This document shows, in pieces, positions 1 through 8,294 of a stretch of 54,816 bases of DNA. The DNA is from Clostridia bacterium. Lineage in GTDB: Bacteria; Bacillota_A; Clostridia; Christensenellales; CAG-138. The stretch's first letter is position 1. Each line of letters opens with the position of its first letter. Where the stretch lies: contig JAFZJT010000075.1 in assembly GCA_017553815.1 (NCBI GenBank), forward strand, positions 1 to 54,816, read 5' to 3'. Both the position numbers and the translations under genes were made by a program. The notes under the pieces were generated by a model, which did no database searches, was not told the DNA's origin, and worked only from the letters and a program-made list of their open reading frames with translations.

Positions 1-3000
1 GCTCGGGAGTCGGAGTAGGCGGCTCGGGAGTCGGGGTGACTTCAACGATGATCTCTACCTGACCGGGGATGTCAAGATGCTCGATGGGAGTGGAAACTCC
101 GCCGAGCGGGAAGTTGACGAACTCGATCGCGGTGGGAACGAAGTCGTAGATGCCCGCGGGTGCGTCGTCCTTTACGCGGAAGGTCGCGGTGTAGAGGACG
201 CCCTCCATGTTCATGGCCTCATCAGGCATGAGCACGCCGAGGCGTACGCTGCCTTCGATCTGAGTGCCGTCGAGAACAATGGTTGCGTTCTTGGCGAGTG
301 CGTCGGTGAGAACGGGACCGTACTCAGCGGATACGAACTCGAAGTAGGTGGACAGATAGTCAAGGTTGAGGGTAAGACCGTGTGCCTCATAGGGATTCTC
401 AACGGTCACGTCTACAATGAAGGTGTCGCCGACCTGAACAACAGCGTATTCACCGGCTTCGGGGAGAGCGCGGAAGATTACTCTGTCGCTGCCGATGATC
501 TCAACGTAGCCGGGGATGTCTGTATGCTCGATCGGGGTGGACTCGCCGCCAAGCGGGAAGTTCACGAGGTCGATAGCGACGGGGATGAAGGGATATTCGC
601 CAACGGGAGCGGTATCCTTTACGCGGAAGGTGGCCGCGAACATGATGCCTTCGCCGATCATCGGCTCGGTGGGCATGAGCACGCCGAGGCGGATGCTACC
701 GTCGATGGTCTCGCCGTCGAGAACAACTGTGCCACCGTGGTCGACTGCGTCAACGAGGACGAAGCCGTTCACAGCGGATACGAACTCGAAGTTCGCGGAG
801 TCGTAGTTGAGCTGGAGGTTCATGCCATGAGCCTCGTACTCGCCTTCGATGGTCACGTTCACAATGAAGGTCTGTCCGGGAACGAGCTCGGTGGGATCGG
901 GGATGGCTCTGATGACTACGGGAGCCAGATCGTTGGTGACCTCGACCTCATCGTTGATGATCTCGTGCTCGATGGGGGTCTCAACGCCGCCAAGCGGGAA
1001 GTTGGCGAACTCTACAACATTCTGAACGAACGGATAGGTGCCGGTCGCAGCGGTGTTCTTTACGCGGAAAGTCGCGGTGTAGAACACGCCCTGCATTGTA
1101 AAGCCGGTGGTGGGCATCATCGCGCCGTAGCGGACGCTGCCGGGGATGGTCTCTCCGTCAAGAGTCTGGAAGCCGTCGTTAGCGGAGATATGATCGGCGA
1201 CGGAACCGTACTCATAGGATACGAACTCGAACGCATTCGCGTCGTAATTGAGCTGATGGTTCAGAGTATGTGCTTCGGGATACTCACCCTCGATGCGCAC
1301 GGAGACCTGGAAGGTGTCGCCGGGCTGGAGCTGATCGGGGTTCGCCTCAATGATGAAGGTGGGAGTATCGGGAATGTTGTTGGTGATCTCGACCTCGCCG
1401 GGGATGACGCTGTTGGAGATCGGGTTGGACTCGCCGTCGAGCGGGAAGTTAACGAAATCGATAACGTTCATCGCAAGGTCATATAGACCCGCGGGAGCGC
1501 CGGTCTTCGCCCTGAGGGTCAGGTTGTAGATCGTGCCCTCCATGGAGAAGCCTTCCTCGGGCATGAGAACGCCGAGGCAGACGGTGCCGTCAACAGTCTC
1601 GAGAACGGTGGTTCCGTTCAGCGCGTTGATATGATCGATAACTTCGCCGTTGGTGACGGATACGAAATCGAAGATTTCGGCGTCGAAGGTGAGCTGGTGG
1701 TTCAGACCGTGAGCCTCGTAGTTGCCCATGATCTTGACCGCAACGGTGAACTCGTCGCCGGCTTCAACGTCGGTATGCTCGGGATCTACGTAGAATACCG
1801 CCTGCATGGGAGCGTCGCCTGCAAGAACCACGACCTCACCGGGGATATCGGTGTGCGGGATCGGGGTGGCGCCGCGGAGCGGGTAGTTTACAAGATCAAC
1901 GCAGACGGGAGTGAGCGGATAGGGCAGATTCTCGGTCGCGGTGCCCTTCTCACGGAGGGTCACGTTGAACAGAACGCCTTCGCCGATCATGGCTTCGTCG
2001 GGCATGAGAACGCCGAGACGTACGCTGCCTTCGATGGTGTCGCCGTCAAGAACGACCATCGCATTGTCGGGAAGTGCGCTGAGAACATCGCCGATCTCAG
2101 CGGAAACGAACTCGAAGTGCTCGCTGTCGTAGTTGAGCTGGAGGTTCATCGCATGAGCCTCGTACTCGCCCACGATCTTTACGTCGAAGGTGAACTCATC
2201 GTTGTGGTAGATCTCGGTATGCTCGGGATCGACGAAGATATTTACCTCTCCGGGAACGGGAGTTACTGGAGGCTCGGTCTCCGGGGGCGGAGTAATGATG
2301 CTGCCAACGTAGACGTAGCCGGGGATGTCGGTATGCTCGATCGGGGTGTTTTCACCGCCGAGAGGATAGTTCGCAAACTCGGTCGCAAGGGGAGTCAGCG
2401 CATGATAACCTTCAGCCGCTGCATCCTTGATTCGGGCGGTAACGGTTATCAGAACACCGTTCATGGTGAAGCCGTACGTCGGCATCATGAGGCCGAGACG
2501 GATCGAACCGGGAATGGTGGTGTAGTCGATATAGGGGAATCCGCCAAGGCCGACCGCATGCTGGAGAACCTCGCCGTTTGTAACGCTTATGATCTCAAAT
2601 ACGCTGTCGTCGTAGTTGAGCTGGAAGTTGAGAACATGCGCCTCAAACTCGCCGGAAACCATAACGTCGAAGGTGATGGTGTCGCCGGGCATCGCGTTCT
2701 GGATCTGGGGCATTACGTAGAATGTCGCGGTACCGGGAACGGGAGTCGGGATCGGGGGCTCGGTTACGGGAACCGGAGTCGGGGACGGGGGCTCGGTTAC
2801 GGGAACCGGAGTCGGGGACGGGGGCTCGGTTACGGGACCCGGAGTCGGGGACGGGGGCTCGGTTACGGGAACCGGAGTCGGGGTCGGAGGCTCGGTGGGA
2901 GGATTGGTCGGGGGCTCGGTCGGAGGATTCGTCGGAGGCTCGGTTACGGTCTCGATGATCTCGATCTCGCCGGGGATATCCTCATGCTCGACGGGGGTCT

Positions 3001-5347
3001 CGCCGCCGTCCACGGGGTAGTTGATGAACTCGACAGCCTCGATATCAACGGGGTAGACGCCGGGAGCCGCGGTCTCCTTCGCCCTGAGGGTGAGGGTGAA
3101 CACAACGCCTTCGCCGATCATCGGGTCATTGGGCATCAGAACGCCGAGGCGTACGCTGCCTTCGATGGTCTCGCCGTCGAGAACGACCATTGCGCCGTTG
3201 TTGGCCGCAGCGGTGAGGATCTCGCCGTTTTCAGCGGAAACTAACTCGAAGTTCTCGCTGTCGTAATCAAGCCGGAAGTTGAGCGCGTGTGCTTCGTAGG
3301 TACCCTCGACCCTGACATCAACGGTCACTTCCTGACCTGCTTCGGTCTGGGTGTAGTCGGGATCCACGTAGAAGGTCGCACTGCCGGGAACGGGAGTTAC
3401 GATGCTGCCGATATGAACGATACCGGGGATATCCTCATGCTCGATGGGAGTGGGATCCTGGTCTATGGGAGCATAGTCGAACTCGGTAACAACGGGGGTA
3501 AGGTCATAGTCGCCTTCGGCTGCATCATCGCTGATGACCGCGGTAACGGTGAAGATAACGCCGTTTGCGCTGAAGCCCGTGTTGGGCATCATAACGCCTA
3601 AGCGGATGGAGCCGGGGATGCTCTCATAATCGCCGTACGCGATACCGCCGATGGAAGCGATATTATCTGCAACCTCACCGTTGGTCATAGACACGATGGT
3701 GAAGATGCTTTCATCGTAGTTGAGCTGGAGGTTGAGGGTATGAGCCTCAAACGCGCCCTCCACCATAACGTCGAAGGTGATGGTCTCGCCGGGCATAGCA
3801 TCCTGCTCTTCGGGCATCACGTAGAAAATCGCGGTGCCTGGAGCGGGAGTTACGGGAACCTCGGTCGGGGGCTCGGTGGGAGGATCGGTGATCACCGGGG
3901 GTTCGGTGACGGGTTCAACTATCTCAACCTGAGCGCCGGTCGCGGTGTTCTCGATGGGCGTCTCAACGGGCATATTGTCGCCGTCAACGGGCGCGCTGGA
4001 GAAGGTAACGACTACGGGGGTGAAATCGTAGATGCCTACGGAAGCGTCATCCTTCGCCCTGAAAGTGGCTGTGAAAAGTTCTCCATTCTCGGTAAGCGCA
4101 TCGGTGGGCATCATGATGCCGAGGCGTACGCTGCCCTCGATGGTTGTGCCGTCGAGAACGACCATTGCTTCAAGAGCGGTCGCCGCATCGACGACTGCGC
4201 CGTAAGCGGCGGAAACGAACTCGAAGTTTTCGCTGTCGTAATTGAGCTGGAAGTTGAGGAGGTGCGCCTCGAAATCGCCTTCAACATGAACCTCAACGTC
4301 GAAGGTGTCGCCCGCTTCTATCTCCTGATAATCGGGAAGAACGCAGAAATCCGCATGGCCGTTTTCGGAGCCTTCGTTTTCGGTGAATTCAACGTTGTCG
4401 ATCGCGGCAAAGTCGCCGGTCGGGTTAACGCCGGAGTCCTTCTTATAATCGAACTTGATCTCGTGTTCGCCTGGTTCAAGCTCAATAGTGAGGGACTCCC
4501 AATCGGAATGGTTCTTGCCGTAGTTGGCGACCTTGCTGCCGTCTACATAGATGCGCAGACCGTCCCAATCAACGGAGTCGTCGCCTTCGCCCATGCTGAT
4601 GAACTCGAGGGCGATCTCGCCGCCGTTCGCGCCCGCATCCACCGTGGTGGTGAAGAAGGAGTTGCTGTTATCAACGCCCTGGTTGGTGCTGCGAACGTAG
4701 GTTCTGCCGTCCCTTTCAACAACAACTTCCCAAGGATAATCGGAAACAGTGTTGTCGAATACAAGGGTGCCGCCCTCAGCGTTTACCGCTTCGATGAAAT
4801 CAACGGTGGGAGCCTCGGTGGGCTCTTCGGTGGGAGCTTCGGTGGGATCGTCCGCTTCAAGAACGATCGCGCCGTCCTCGCAGGTGTAGGGCAGAGGGGT
4901 CGCGGAGCTGCCAACGGGCATGTAGCCAAGCTCAACAATTACCATGCTGAGCGCGATGGTACCTGTCGCATCCTCGCTGACGGTGAAGTTGACCGTCATA
5001 AGAACGCCGCTGCCACTGAAGCCGATGGTGGGGTACATCGCACCGAGCTTAGCCTTGTCGGGCTCGCTGGCGAAATCGGGCATGACGAAGCCGCTGTTGG
5101 CGCTCATGCCGCTGCCCGGAGTTATCGAATTCACGGTCAGGGCGTCCGGGTCGAACTGCAGGTACGAATTCAATACATGCATTTCATTGCTTCCGCAGTC
5201 GATCATAACGGTTACGTCCACCGTATCACCGGGGGCGGCCTCTATGGTCGGGACCGTGAAAACAACCTCGCCCTCTGCGGTTACGGGAACGGTGACGAGC
5301 GAAAGCGTCATCATTACCGCAAGCAGTGTTGCAAGAAATCTTTTCAT
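1..5347 (-). CDS. Secreted multi-module cohesin-like protein (3' end outside window)
   Basis: The minus frame is open from the ATG at 5345-5347 to the left edge, giving 1782 codons with the C-terminus missing. A clear SD (GGAAGGAG) precedes the start. The N-terminus MKRFLATLLAVMMTLSLV is a signal peptide. Ten modules of about 110-150 residues follow, each with the core EAHxLNxQLNYDSExFEFVS, then GSVRLGVLMP, then a final PIEHxDIPGxVEI strand; the cores lie near 5185, 4260, 3740, 3285, 2640, 2150, 1705, 1265, 825 and 380. This pattern fits the cohesin fold (Pfam Cohesin). Between modules 1 and 2, at about 4380-4790, is a different beta-sandwich-like domain with EVVVERDGRTYVRS, possibly carbohydrate-binding. 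Pro/Thr linkers rich in TEPP and PTP repeats separate modules, notably at 2740-2945. The likely role is a surface scaffold or adhesin. A dockerin or anchor may lie beyond the edge. The family call is by eye; true cohesin-dockerin function is not shown. Confidence 0.8.
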   Translation of the reverse strand, partial: MKRFLATLLAVMMTLSLVTVPVTAEGEVVFTVPTIEAAPGDTVDVTVMIDCGSNEMHVLNSYLQFDPDALTVNSITPGSGMSANSGFVMPDFASEPDKAKLGAMYPTIGFSGSGVLMTVNFTVSEDATGTIALSMVIVELGYMPVGSSATPLPYTCEDGAIVLEADDPTEAPTEEPTEAPTVDFIEAVNAEGGTLVFDNTVSDYPWEVVVERDGRTYVRSTNQGVDNSNSFFTTTVDAGANGGEIALEFISMGEGDDSVDWDGLRIYVDGSKVANYGKNHSDWESLTIELEPGEHEIKFDYKKDSGVNPTGDFAAIDNVEFTENEGSENGHADFCVLPDYQEIEAGDTFDVEVHVEGDFEAHLLNFQLNYDSENFEFVSAAYGAVVDAATALEAMVVLDGTTIEGSVRLGIMMPTDALTENGELFTATFRAKDDASVGIYDFTPVVVTFSSAPVDGDNMPVETPIENTATGAQVEIVEPVTEPPVITDPPTEPPTEVPVTPAPGTAIFYVMPEEQDAMPGETITFDVMVEGAFEAHTLNLQLNYDESIFTIVSMTNGEVADNIASIGGIAYGDYESIPGSIRLGVMMPNTGFSANGVIFTVTAVISDDAAEGDYDLTPVVTEFDYAPIDQDPTPIEHEDIPGIVHIGSIVTPVPGSATFYVDPDYTQTEAGQEVTVDVRVEGTYEAHALNFRLDYDSENFELVSAENGEILTAAANNGAMVVLDGETIEGSVRLGVLMPNDPMIGEGVVFTLTLRAKETAAPGVYPVDIEAVEFINYPVDGGETPVEHEDIPGEIEIIETVTEPPTNPPTEPPTNPPTEPPTPTPVPVTEPPSPTPGPVTEPPSPTPVPVTEPPSPTPVPVTEPPIPTPVPGTATFYVMPQIQNAMPGDTITFDVMVSGEFEAHVLNFQLNYDDSVFEIISVTNGEVLQHAVGLGGFPYIDYTTIPGSIRLGLMMPTYGFTMNGVLITVTARIKDAAAEGYHALTPLATEFANYPLGGENTPIEHTDIPGYVYVGSIITPPPETEPPVTPVPGEVNIFVDPEHTEIYHNDEFTFDVKIVGEYEAHAMNLQLNYDSEHFEFVSAEIGDVLSALPDNAMVVLDGDTIEGSVRLGVLMPDEAMIGEGVLFNVTLREKGTATENLPYPLTPVCVDLVNYPLRGATPIPHTDIPGEVVVLAGDAPMQAVFYVDPEHTDVEAGDEFTVAVKIMGNYEAHGLNHQLTFDAEIFDFVSVTNGEVIDHINALNGTTVLETVDGTVCLGVLMPEEGFSMEGTIYNLTLRAKTGAPAGLYDLAMNVIDFVNFPLDGESNPISNSVIPGEVEITNNIPDTPTFIIEANPDQLQPGDTFQVSVRIEGEYPEAHTLNHQLNYDANAFEFVSYEYGSVADHISANDGFQTLDGETIPGSVRYGAMMPTTGFTMQGVFYTATFRVKNTAATGTYPFVQNVVEFANFPLGGVETPIEHEIINDEVEVTNDLAPVVIRAIPDPTELVPGQTFIVNVTIEGEYEAHGMNLQLNYDSANFEFVSAVNGFVLVDAVDHGGTVVLDGETIDGSIRLGVLMPTEPMIGEGIMFAATFRVKDTAPVGEYPFIPVAIDLVNFPLGGESTPIEHTDIPGYVEIIGSDRVIFRALPEAGEYAVVQVGDTFIVDVTVENPYEAHGLTLNLDYLSTYFEFVSAEYGPVLTDALAKNATIVLDGTQIEGSVRLGVLMPDEAMNMEGVLYTATFRVKDDAPAGIYDFVPTAIEFVNFPLGGVSTPIEHLDIPGQVEIIVEVTPTPEPPTPTPE

Positions 5348-5494
5348 GTGTTTCTCCTTCCAAAAACTTTTAAGTCTAAAGCCCTCCGAAAGGAAAGCAG
5401 TAGCTTCGGAATTTATCCCGTTTTCCAAGAAAAACGGGGCACGAACGCAGAATAAAGAAGCCTTTTCCAGCTTGCGATACTCTCAGTCTGTTAC
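5348..5494 (-). other. 5' leader of the cohesin-like gene with two hairpins
   Basis: About 140 nt lie between the predicted transcription start and the ATG. Read on the minus strand it contains a hairpin with 8-bp arms CCCGTTTT/AAAACGGG at about 5428-5450, and a second short hairpin using TCCGAA and TTCGGA just before the SD. No known riboswitch consensus was recognised. The hairpins may set mRNA stability or translation. Confidence 0.35.
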
Positions 5495-5523
5495 ATTATA
5501 TCAATCTTTTATCTCGATTTCAA
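5495..5523 (-). promoter_or_regulatory. Sigma-A-type promoter for the cohesin-like gene
   Basis: On the minus strand TTGAAA (5518-5523) is followed by a 17-bp spacer and TATAAT (5495-5500). TGA immediately before the TATAAT makes an extended -10. This is a near-consensus vegetative promoter and predicts strong expression. Confidence 0.75.
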
Positions 5524-5556
5524 GCCCTAATCGCATTTTCCATATATTTATTTTTT

Positions 5557-5589
5557 GAAAAAAGCGGCCCGCATCGAGCGATGCCGCGC
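5557..5589 (-). terminator. Rho-independent terminator ending the 12116-to-5628 gene run
   Basis: On the minus strand GCGGC and GCCGC pair around an inner GCATC/GATGC hairpin, followed by six Ts. It lies just downstream of the metallopeptidase stop and upstream of the cohesin gene promoter. Confidence 0.7.
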
Positions 5590-5627
5590 AGGTATTCGGT
5601 TTTTCGGCGCCGTATGCGCGCGGGAAT

Positions 5628-6422
5628 TTATCGGCAGTCATCCTCTTCGCCAGAGCGGTGCGCGTCTTTTTTTCCTTCGGAAATCTCCCATTCATAGCGC
5701 GCGAGGCTGACCTCGTCCTCGATCTCAAGCCCTCTTTCGCCGCAGAGCGACTCGATATGGTGGGTGAATTCATGTCGGATTATCCTGCGAAGCTCGTTTT
5801 GAAGCTCGCTCTCGCTCAGATGCGAGTAGGTTGCGATTATCGAGCCGCCGTAGAGCATGATGCTCCTTCCGAGCCTGGGATCGTTTCTGTATTCGCCGAG
5901 TATCAGAAGCGGGCGCTCGTTTCGGGATCTCGGATGATACTTTTTCGTGTCGCTCAGCGAGATTCCTCCGCTCAGCTTCTCATAGAAGCGCTCGGGCAGC
6001 TCCTCCGCTGCCTCGTCGGAAAGCCTTCTTATTATATCAAGCTGCTCGGAGCGGCTTCTTCCGAAGAGCGCGGAGCCGTGCCTCCTAGCGGTGCGCGATT
6101 TGACCTCGCTTCTGCGCTCGGCGGGGCTCTTTCGGGCGGCTCCCTGCTCGAGGGCGCTCTCCGCGGCGCGAACTATCGCGGGCGGTCGGTATTCAACGGT
6201 CTCCATACCGCTTTGCATCTCGCCACTCTGCGCCGAAGGCTCGTCCTTTTCCGCTTCAAGCCCGCCGCTCTCCGTCCCGGCGCGCTCCGCAAGCTCCTTT
6301 TTGAATCCGCGCGCAGCGGCAATGATATCAGCAAGCGTGCTTTCGCCGCGCTCAGTTATCGCCGCCTTCAGCTGCTCGGCCAAAAGCCCGCCATCATTCG
6401 GTTTTCTCGCTTCTTCGCTCAT
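5628..6422 (-). CDS. Zincin-like metallopeptidase family protein with long N-terminal extension
   Basis: A 264-residue protein. The last 120 residues match the small zincin family (Pfam Zincin_1, PF06262): a conserved ERPLLILGEYRNDPRLGRSI segment, then IRHEFTHHIE with the HExxH zinc motif at about residue 217, then a downstream acidic DE. Family members are usually only 110-140 residues. The first 130 residues here are charged, Glu/Arg/Ala-rich and probably disordered, which is unusual. A TTG two codons upstream of the ATG is possible, but the ATG at 6420-6422 has a weak GAAAGAG SD. It is the last gene of the division-associated run, after divIVA. The substrate is unknown. Confidence 0.75.
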   Translation of the reverse strand: MSEEARKPNDGGLLAEQLKAAITERGESTLADIIAAARGFKKELAERAGTESGGLEAEKDEPSAQSGEMQSGMETVEYRPPAIVRAAESALEQGAARKSPAERRSEVKSRTARRHGSALFGRSRSEQLDIIRRLSDEAAEELPERFYEKLSGGISLSDTKKYHPRSRNERPLLILGEYRNDPRLGRSIMLYGGSIIATYSHLSESELQNELRRIIRHEFTHHIESLCGERGLEIEDEVSLARYEWEISEGKKDAHRSGEEDDCR

Positions 6423-6546
6423 CGGCAAACTCTTTCACGCGGCACTTTTCGCGCGATCGCTTCCTATTTATATAGTTATCATTAACTGTTCGCCCGATCG
6501 GCGGAGTATTAAAACCTGCCAAGCGGTTCCCCTCCTTGACGGTCGG

Positions 6547-6927
6547 CTATTCGCTCGCTTCCTCTTCGCCCTCGCGCTCGGCTGTCTCCTCGGCTTCCGC
6601 CTCGCTCGCCTCGGCCTCATCCCGAGCCTCGGTTTCGGCGCGCTCCTCCCAAGCTTCGGCAAGATGCGCTGCCTCGGCCTCCGCGAAAAGCTCCTCATCC
6701 ACCGCTATGCCCGCTTCATCAAGCATTTTCGCCATGATATCCATGCGGAATCTCAGCTTTTCCTCGCGCTGGCGCGCCGCCTCCGCCTTGAGCGTTTCGA
6801 TATCGAGCTCGTTGTGGATGCGATCCATCTCCCTGATCACTTCGTCAAGAAACAGATCCACGTCCTCGACGTCGTAGCCGAAGAAAGCGTGTGAAAATTT
6901 TCTTTTTATAATATCGTTTCTGTTCAT
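6547..6927 (-). CDS. divIVA: DivIVA-domain cell-division/polarity protein
   Basis: A 126-residue protein starting MNRNDIIKRKFSHAFFGYD, then VEDVDLFLDEVIREMDRI. This is the DivIVA N-terminal membrane-binding element followed by coiled coil. The helix continues to about residue 95 and ends in an extremely Glu/Ala-rich tail. The SD GGATAAGG is adequate. Family role: it senses negative membrane curvature at poles and septa and recruits division or cell-wall proteins. Its position downstream of sepF is the conserved Firmicutes arrangement, but ylmG/yggT and the S4-domain ylmH that normally lie between are absent; only 136 nt separate the two genes. At 126 residues it is shorter than B. subtilis DivIVA (164). 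Confidence 0.85.
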   Translation of the reverse strand: MNRNDIIKRKFSHAFFGYDVEDVDLFLDEVIREMDRIHNELDIETLKAEAARQREEKLRFRMDIMAKMLDEAGIAVDEELFAEAEAAHLAEAWEERAETEARDEAEASEAEAEETAEREGEEEASE

Positions 6928-7063
6928 ATCCTTATCCTTTTCGGTTGATAAACTTCATTTGCCGAAGGCGCGGGCTCGGTCGGGTATCCCCGTCGGCTGC
7001 CTTTGCTCCGCACCTTGGGCATTGCGGCACCCGTCATCCTCGACGGAAGCTGAGGCTTATGCG

Positions 7064-7507
7064 TTACTCCCTCGAACCGTCGGAGCTGCCTACAATATTG
7101 ACGCTCGCCGGAGCAACGATGAATATTCTCGACGAGACCTTGTAGACCCTGCCGTTGACGGCGTAGCTCGCACCCGACATAAAGTCAAGTATGCGCTGCG
7201 CGACCTCAACGTCGATCTGCTCCATGTTCACGATGACGGCCTTTTGAGCCTTGAGATTGTCGATGATATTCTGCGTGTCCTCATAGCTTACGGGACGGTA
7301 GACTATCAACTTTCCGCTGTATGCGCCGGGGAAGGCGGTAACGTTCGTTTGAGTGCTCCTTCGAGTGCTTTGCCTGCGCTCCTGCTCGGGCTCTTCGGCC
7401 TCATAGTTGTAACTCGTGCTCGACTCTTCGGGATAATCAAGCTCCCCGTCCCAGTCCCCTTCGACTTCCATCAGCGAATCCCAGATTCTTTTGATTGCGT
7501 TTGCCAT
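7064..7507 (-). CDS. sepF: Cell division protein SepF
   Basis: A 147-residue protein of typical length. The N-terminal MANAIKRIWDSLMEVEGDWD is the amphipathic membrane-binding helix. A variable acidic linker (to about residue 55) leads to the SepF domain with KLIVYRPVSYEDTQNIIDNL, AVIVNMEQIDVEVAQRILDF and GRVYKVSSRIFIVAP. It polymerises and tethers FtsZ to the membrane at midcell. AGGAGG lies 7 nt before the ATG. It follows yggS on the same strand with a 73-nt gap, in the usual yggS-sepF order. Confidence 0.95.
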   Translation of the reverse strand: MANAIKRIWDSLMEVEGDWDGELDYPEESSTSYNYEAEEPEQERRQSTRRSTQTNVTAFPGAYSGKLIVYRPVSYEDTQNIIDNLKAQKAVIVNMEQIDVEVAQRILDFMSGASYAVNGRVYKVSSRIFIVAPASVNIVGSSDGSRE

Positions 7508-7580
7508 ATCGGTTTCCTCCTAATTTTTCTGTTGGCGCTTGGAGAAAATCGGCGGTGGCAACTCCGCCCTTCGCCGTCGG

Positions 7581-8294
7581 TCAATGAGCCGAAGGCGATC
7601 CTGCCGCGGGTCTTGCGCCGAAGAGGGCGGAGCCGATCCGCACCATCGTCGAGCCATCAAGAATCGCGGCCTTATAATCCCCGCTCATGCCCATCGAAAG
7701 CTCCTTCATGAGAATATTCGGCAATTTTTCATCGCGAATACGCTCGAAAAGCTCCCTCATACGCGCAAAATAGCCCCTTGCCTCCTCCTCGCTTACGGCG
7801 GGAGGAACGCACATGAGCCCTTCGACGCAAACGCCGGGCATCTCGGAAACTACCTTTAATAACTCCCGAAGCTCCTTCGGGGCGACGCCGGATTTCTGCT
7901 CCTCGCCGCCGATATTCACCTCTATGAGTATCGGCTGAACGAGCTGCCTCCGCATCGCAAGCCTGTTTATCTCGGCGGCAAGCTCGAGCCTGTCCACCGA
8001 TTGGATCAGCGCCGCTCTTCCCACAAGGTATTTGACCTTATTGGTCTGCAATGCGCCTATAAAATGCGTTTTGACTCCGCATTCCATGAAAAATTCGTAT
8101 TTCTCGTTGAATTCCTGAGCGCGGTTCTCGCCGACCTCACTAAGACCCGCCTCGATAACGGGGCGTATCTGCTCGGGGGATTTGAACTTCGTTGCTCCAA
8201 CGAGCCTTATTTCGGAGGCGCTTCTGCCCGCTTTACCTGCAGCCTCGGCGATCCCATCCATTATTTCTTGAAGACGCTTTTTTTCGGTATCCAA
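7581..8294 (-). CDS. yggS: YggS/PLPBP family pyridoxal-phosphate homeostasis protein (TTG start)
   Basis: A 237-residue single-domain alanine-racemase-fold protein. IRLVGATKF contains the PLP lysine near residue 36. SEVGENRAQEF, HFIGALQTNK, IEVNIGGEEQKSG, GLMCVPP and LSMGMSGDYKAAI are the family's block motifs. Its role is binding PLP and maintaining vitamin B6 and amino-acid homeostasis; no catalytic activity is known for the family. The start is TTG at 8292-8294 because GGAGGGGG lies 7 nt upstream; this places the start 34 bp inside the end of the preceding HlyD-like gene, so the two are probably translationally coupled. It precedes sepF as in many Firmicutes. Confidence 0.93.
   Translation of the reverse strand: MDTEKKRLQEIMDGIAEAAGKAGRSASEIRLVGATKFKSPEQIRPVIEAGLSEVGENRAQEFNEKYEFFMECGVKTHFIGALQTNKVKYLVGRAALIQSVDRLELAAEINRLAMRRQLVQPILIEVNIGGEEQKSGVAPKELRELLKVVSEMPGVCVEGLMCVPPAVSEEEARGYFARMRELFERIRDEKLPNILMKELSMGMSGDYKAAILDGSTMVRIGSALFGARPAAGSPSAH

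Noticed and set aside
77..5455. Long plus-strand open frames across 77-5455
   Set aside because: They are antisense to the cohesin-like gene; the minus frame has a signal peptide, SD, promoter and coherent repeated domains, while the plus frames have none.
5348..5494. c-di-GMP or other riboswitch in the leader of the cohesin-like gene
   Set aside because: Hairpins are present but none of the conserved riboswitch core sequences could be matched by eye.
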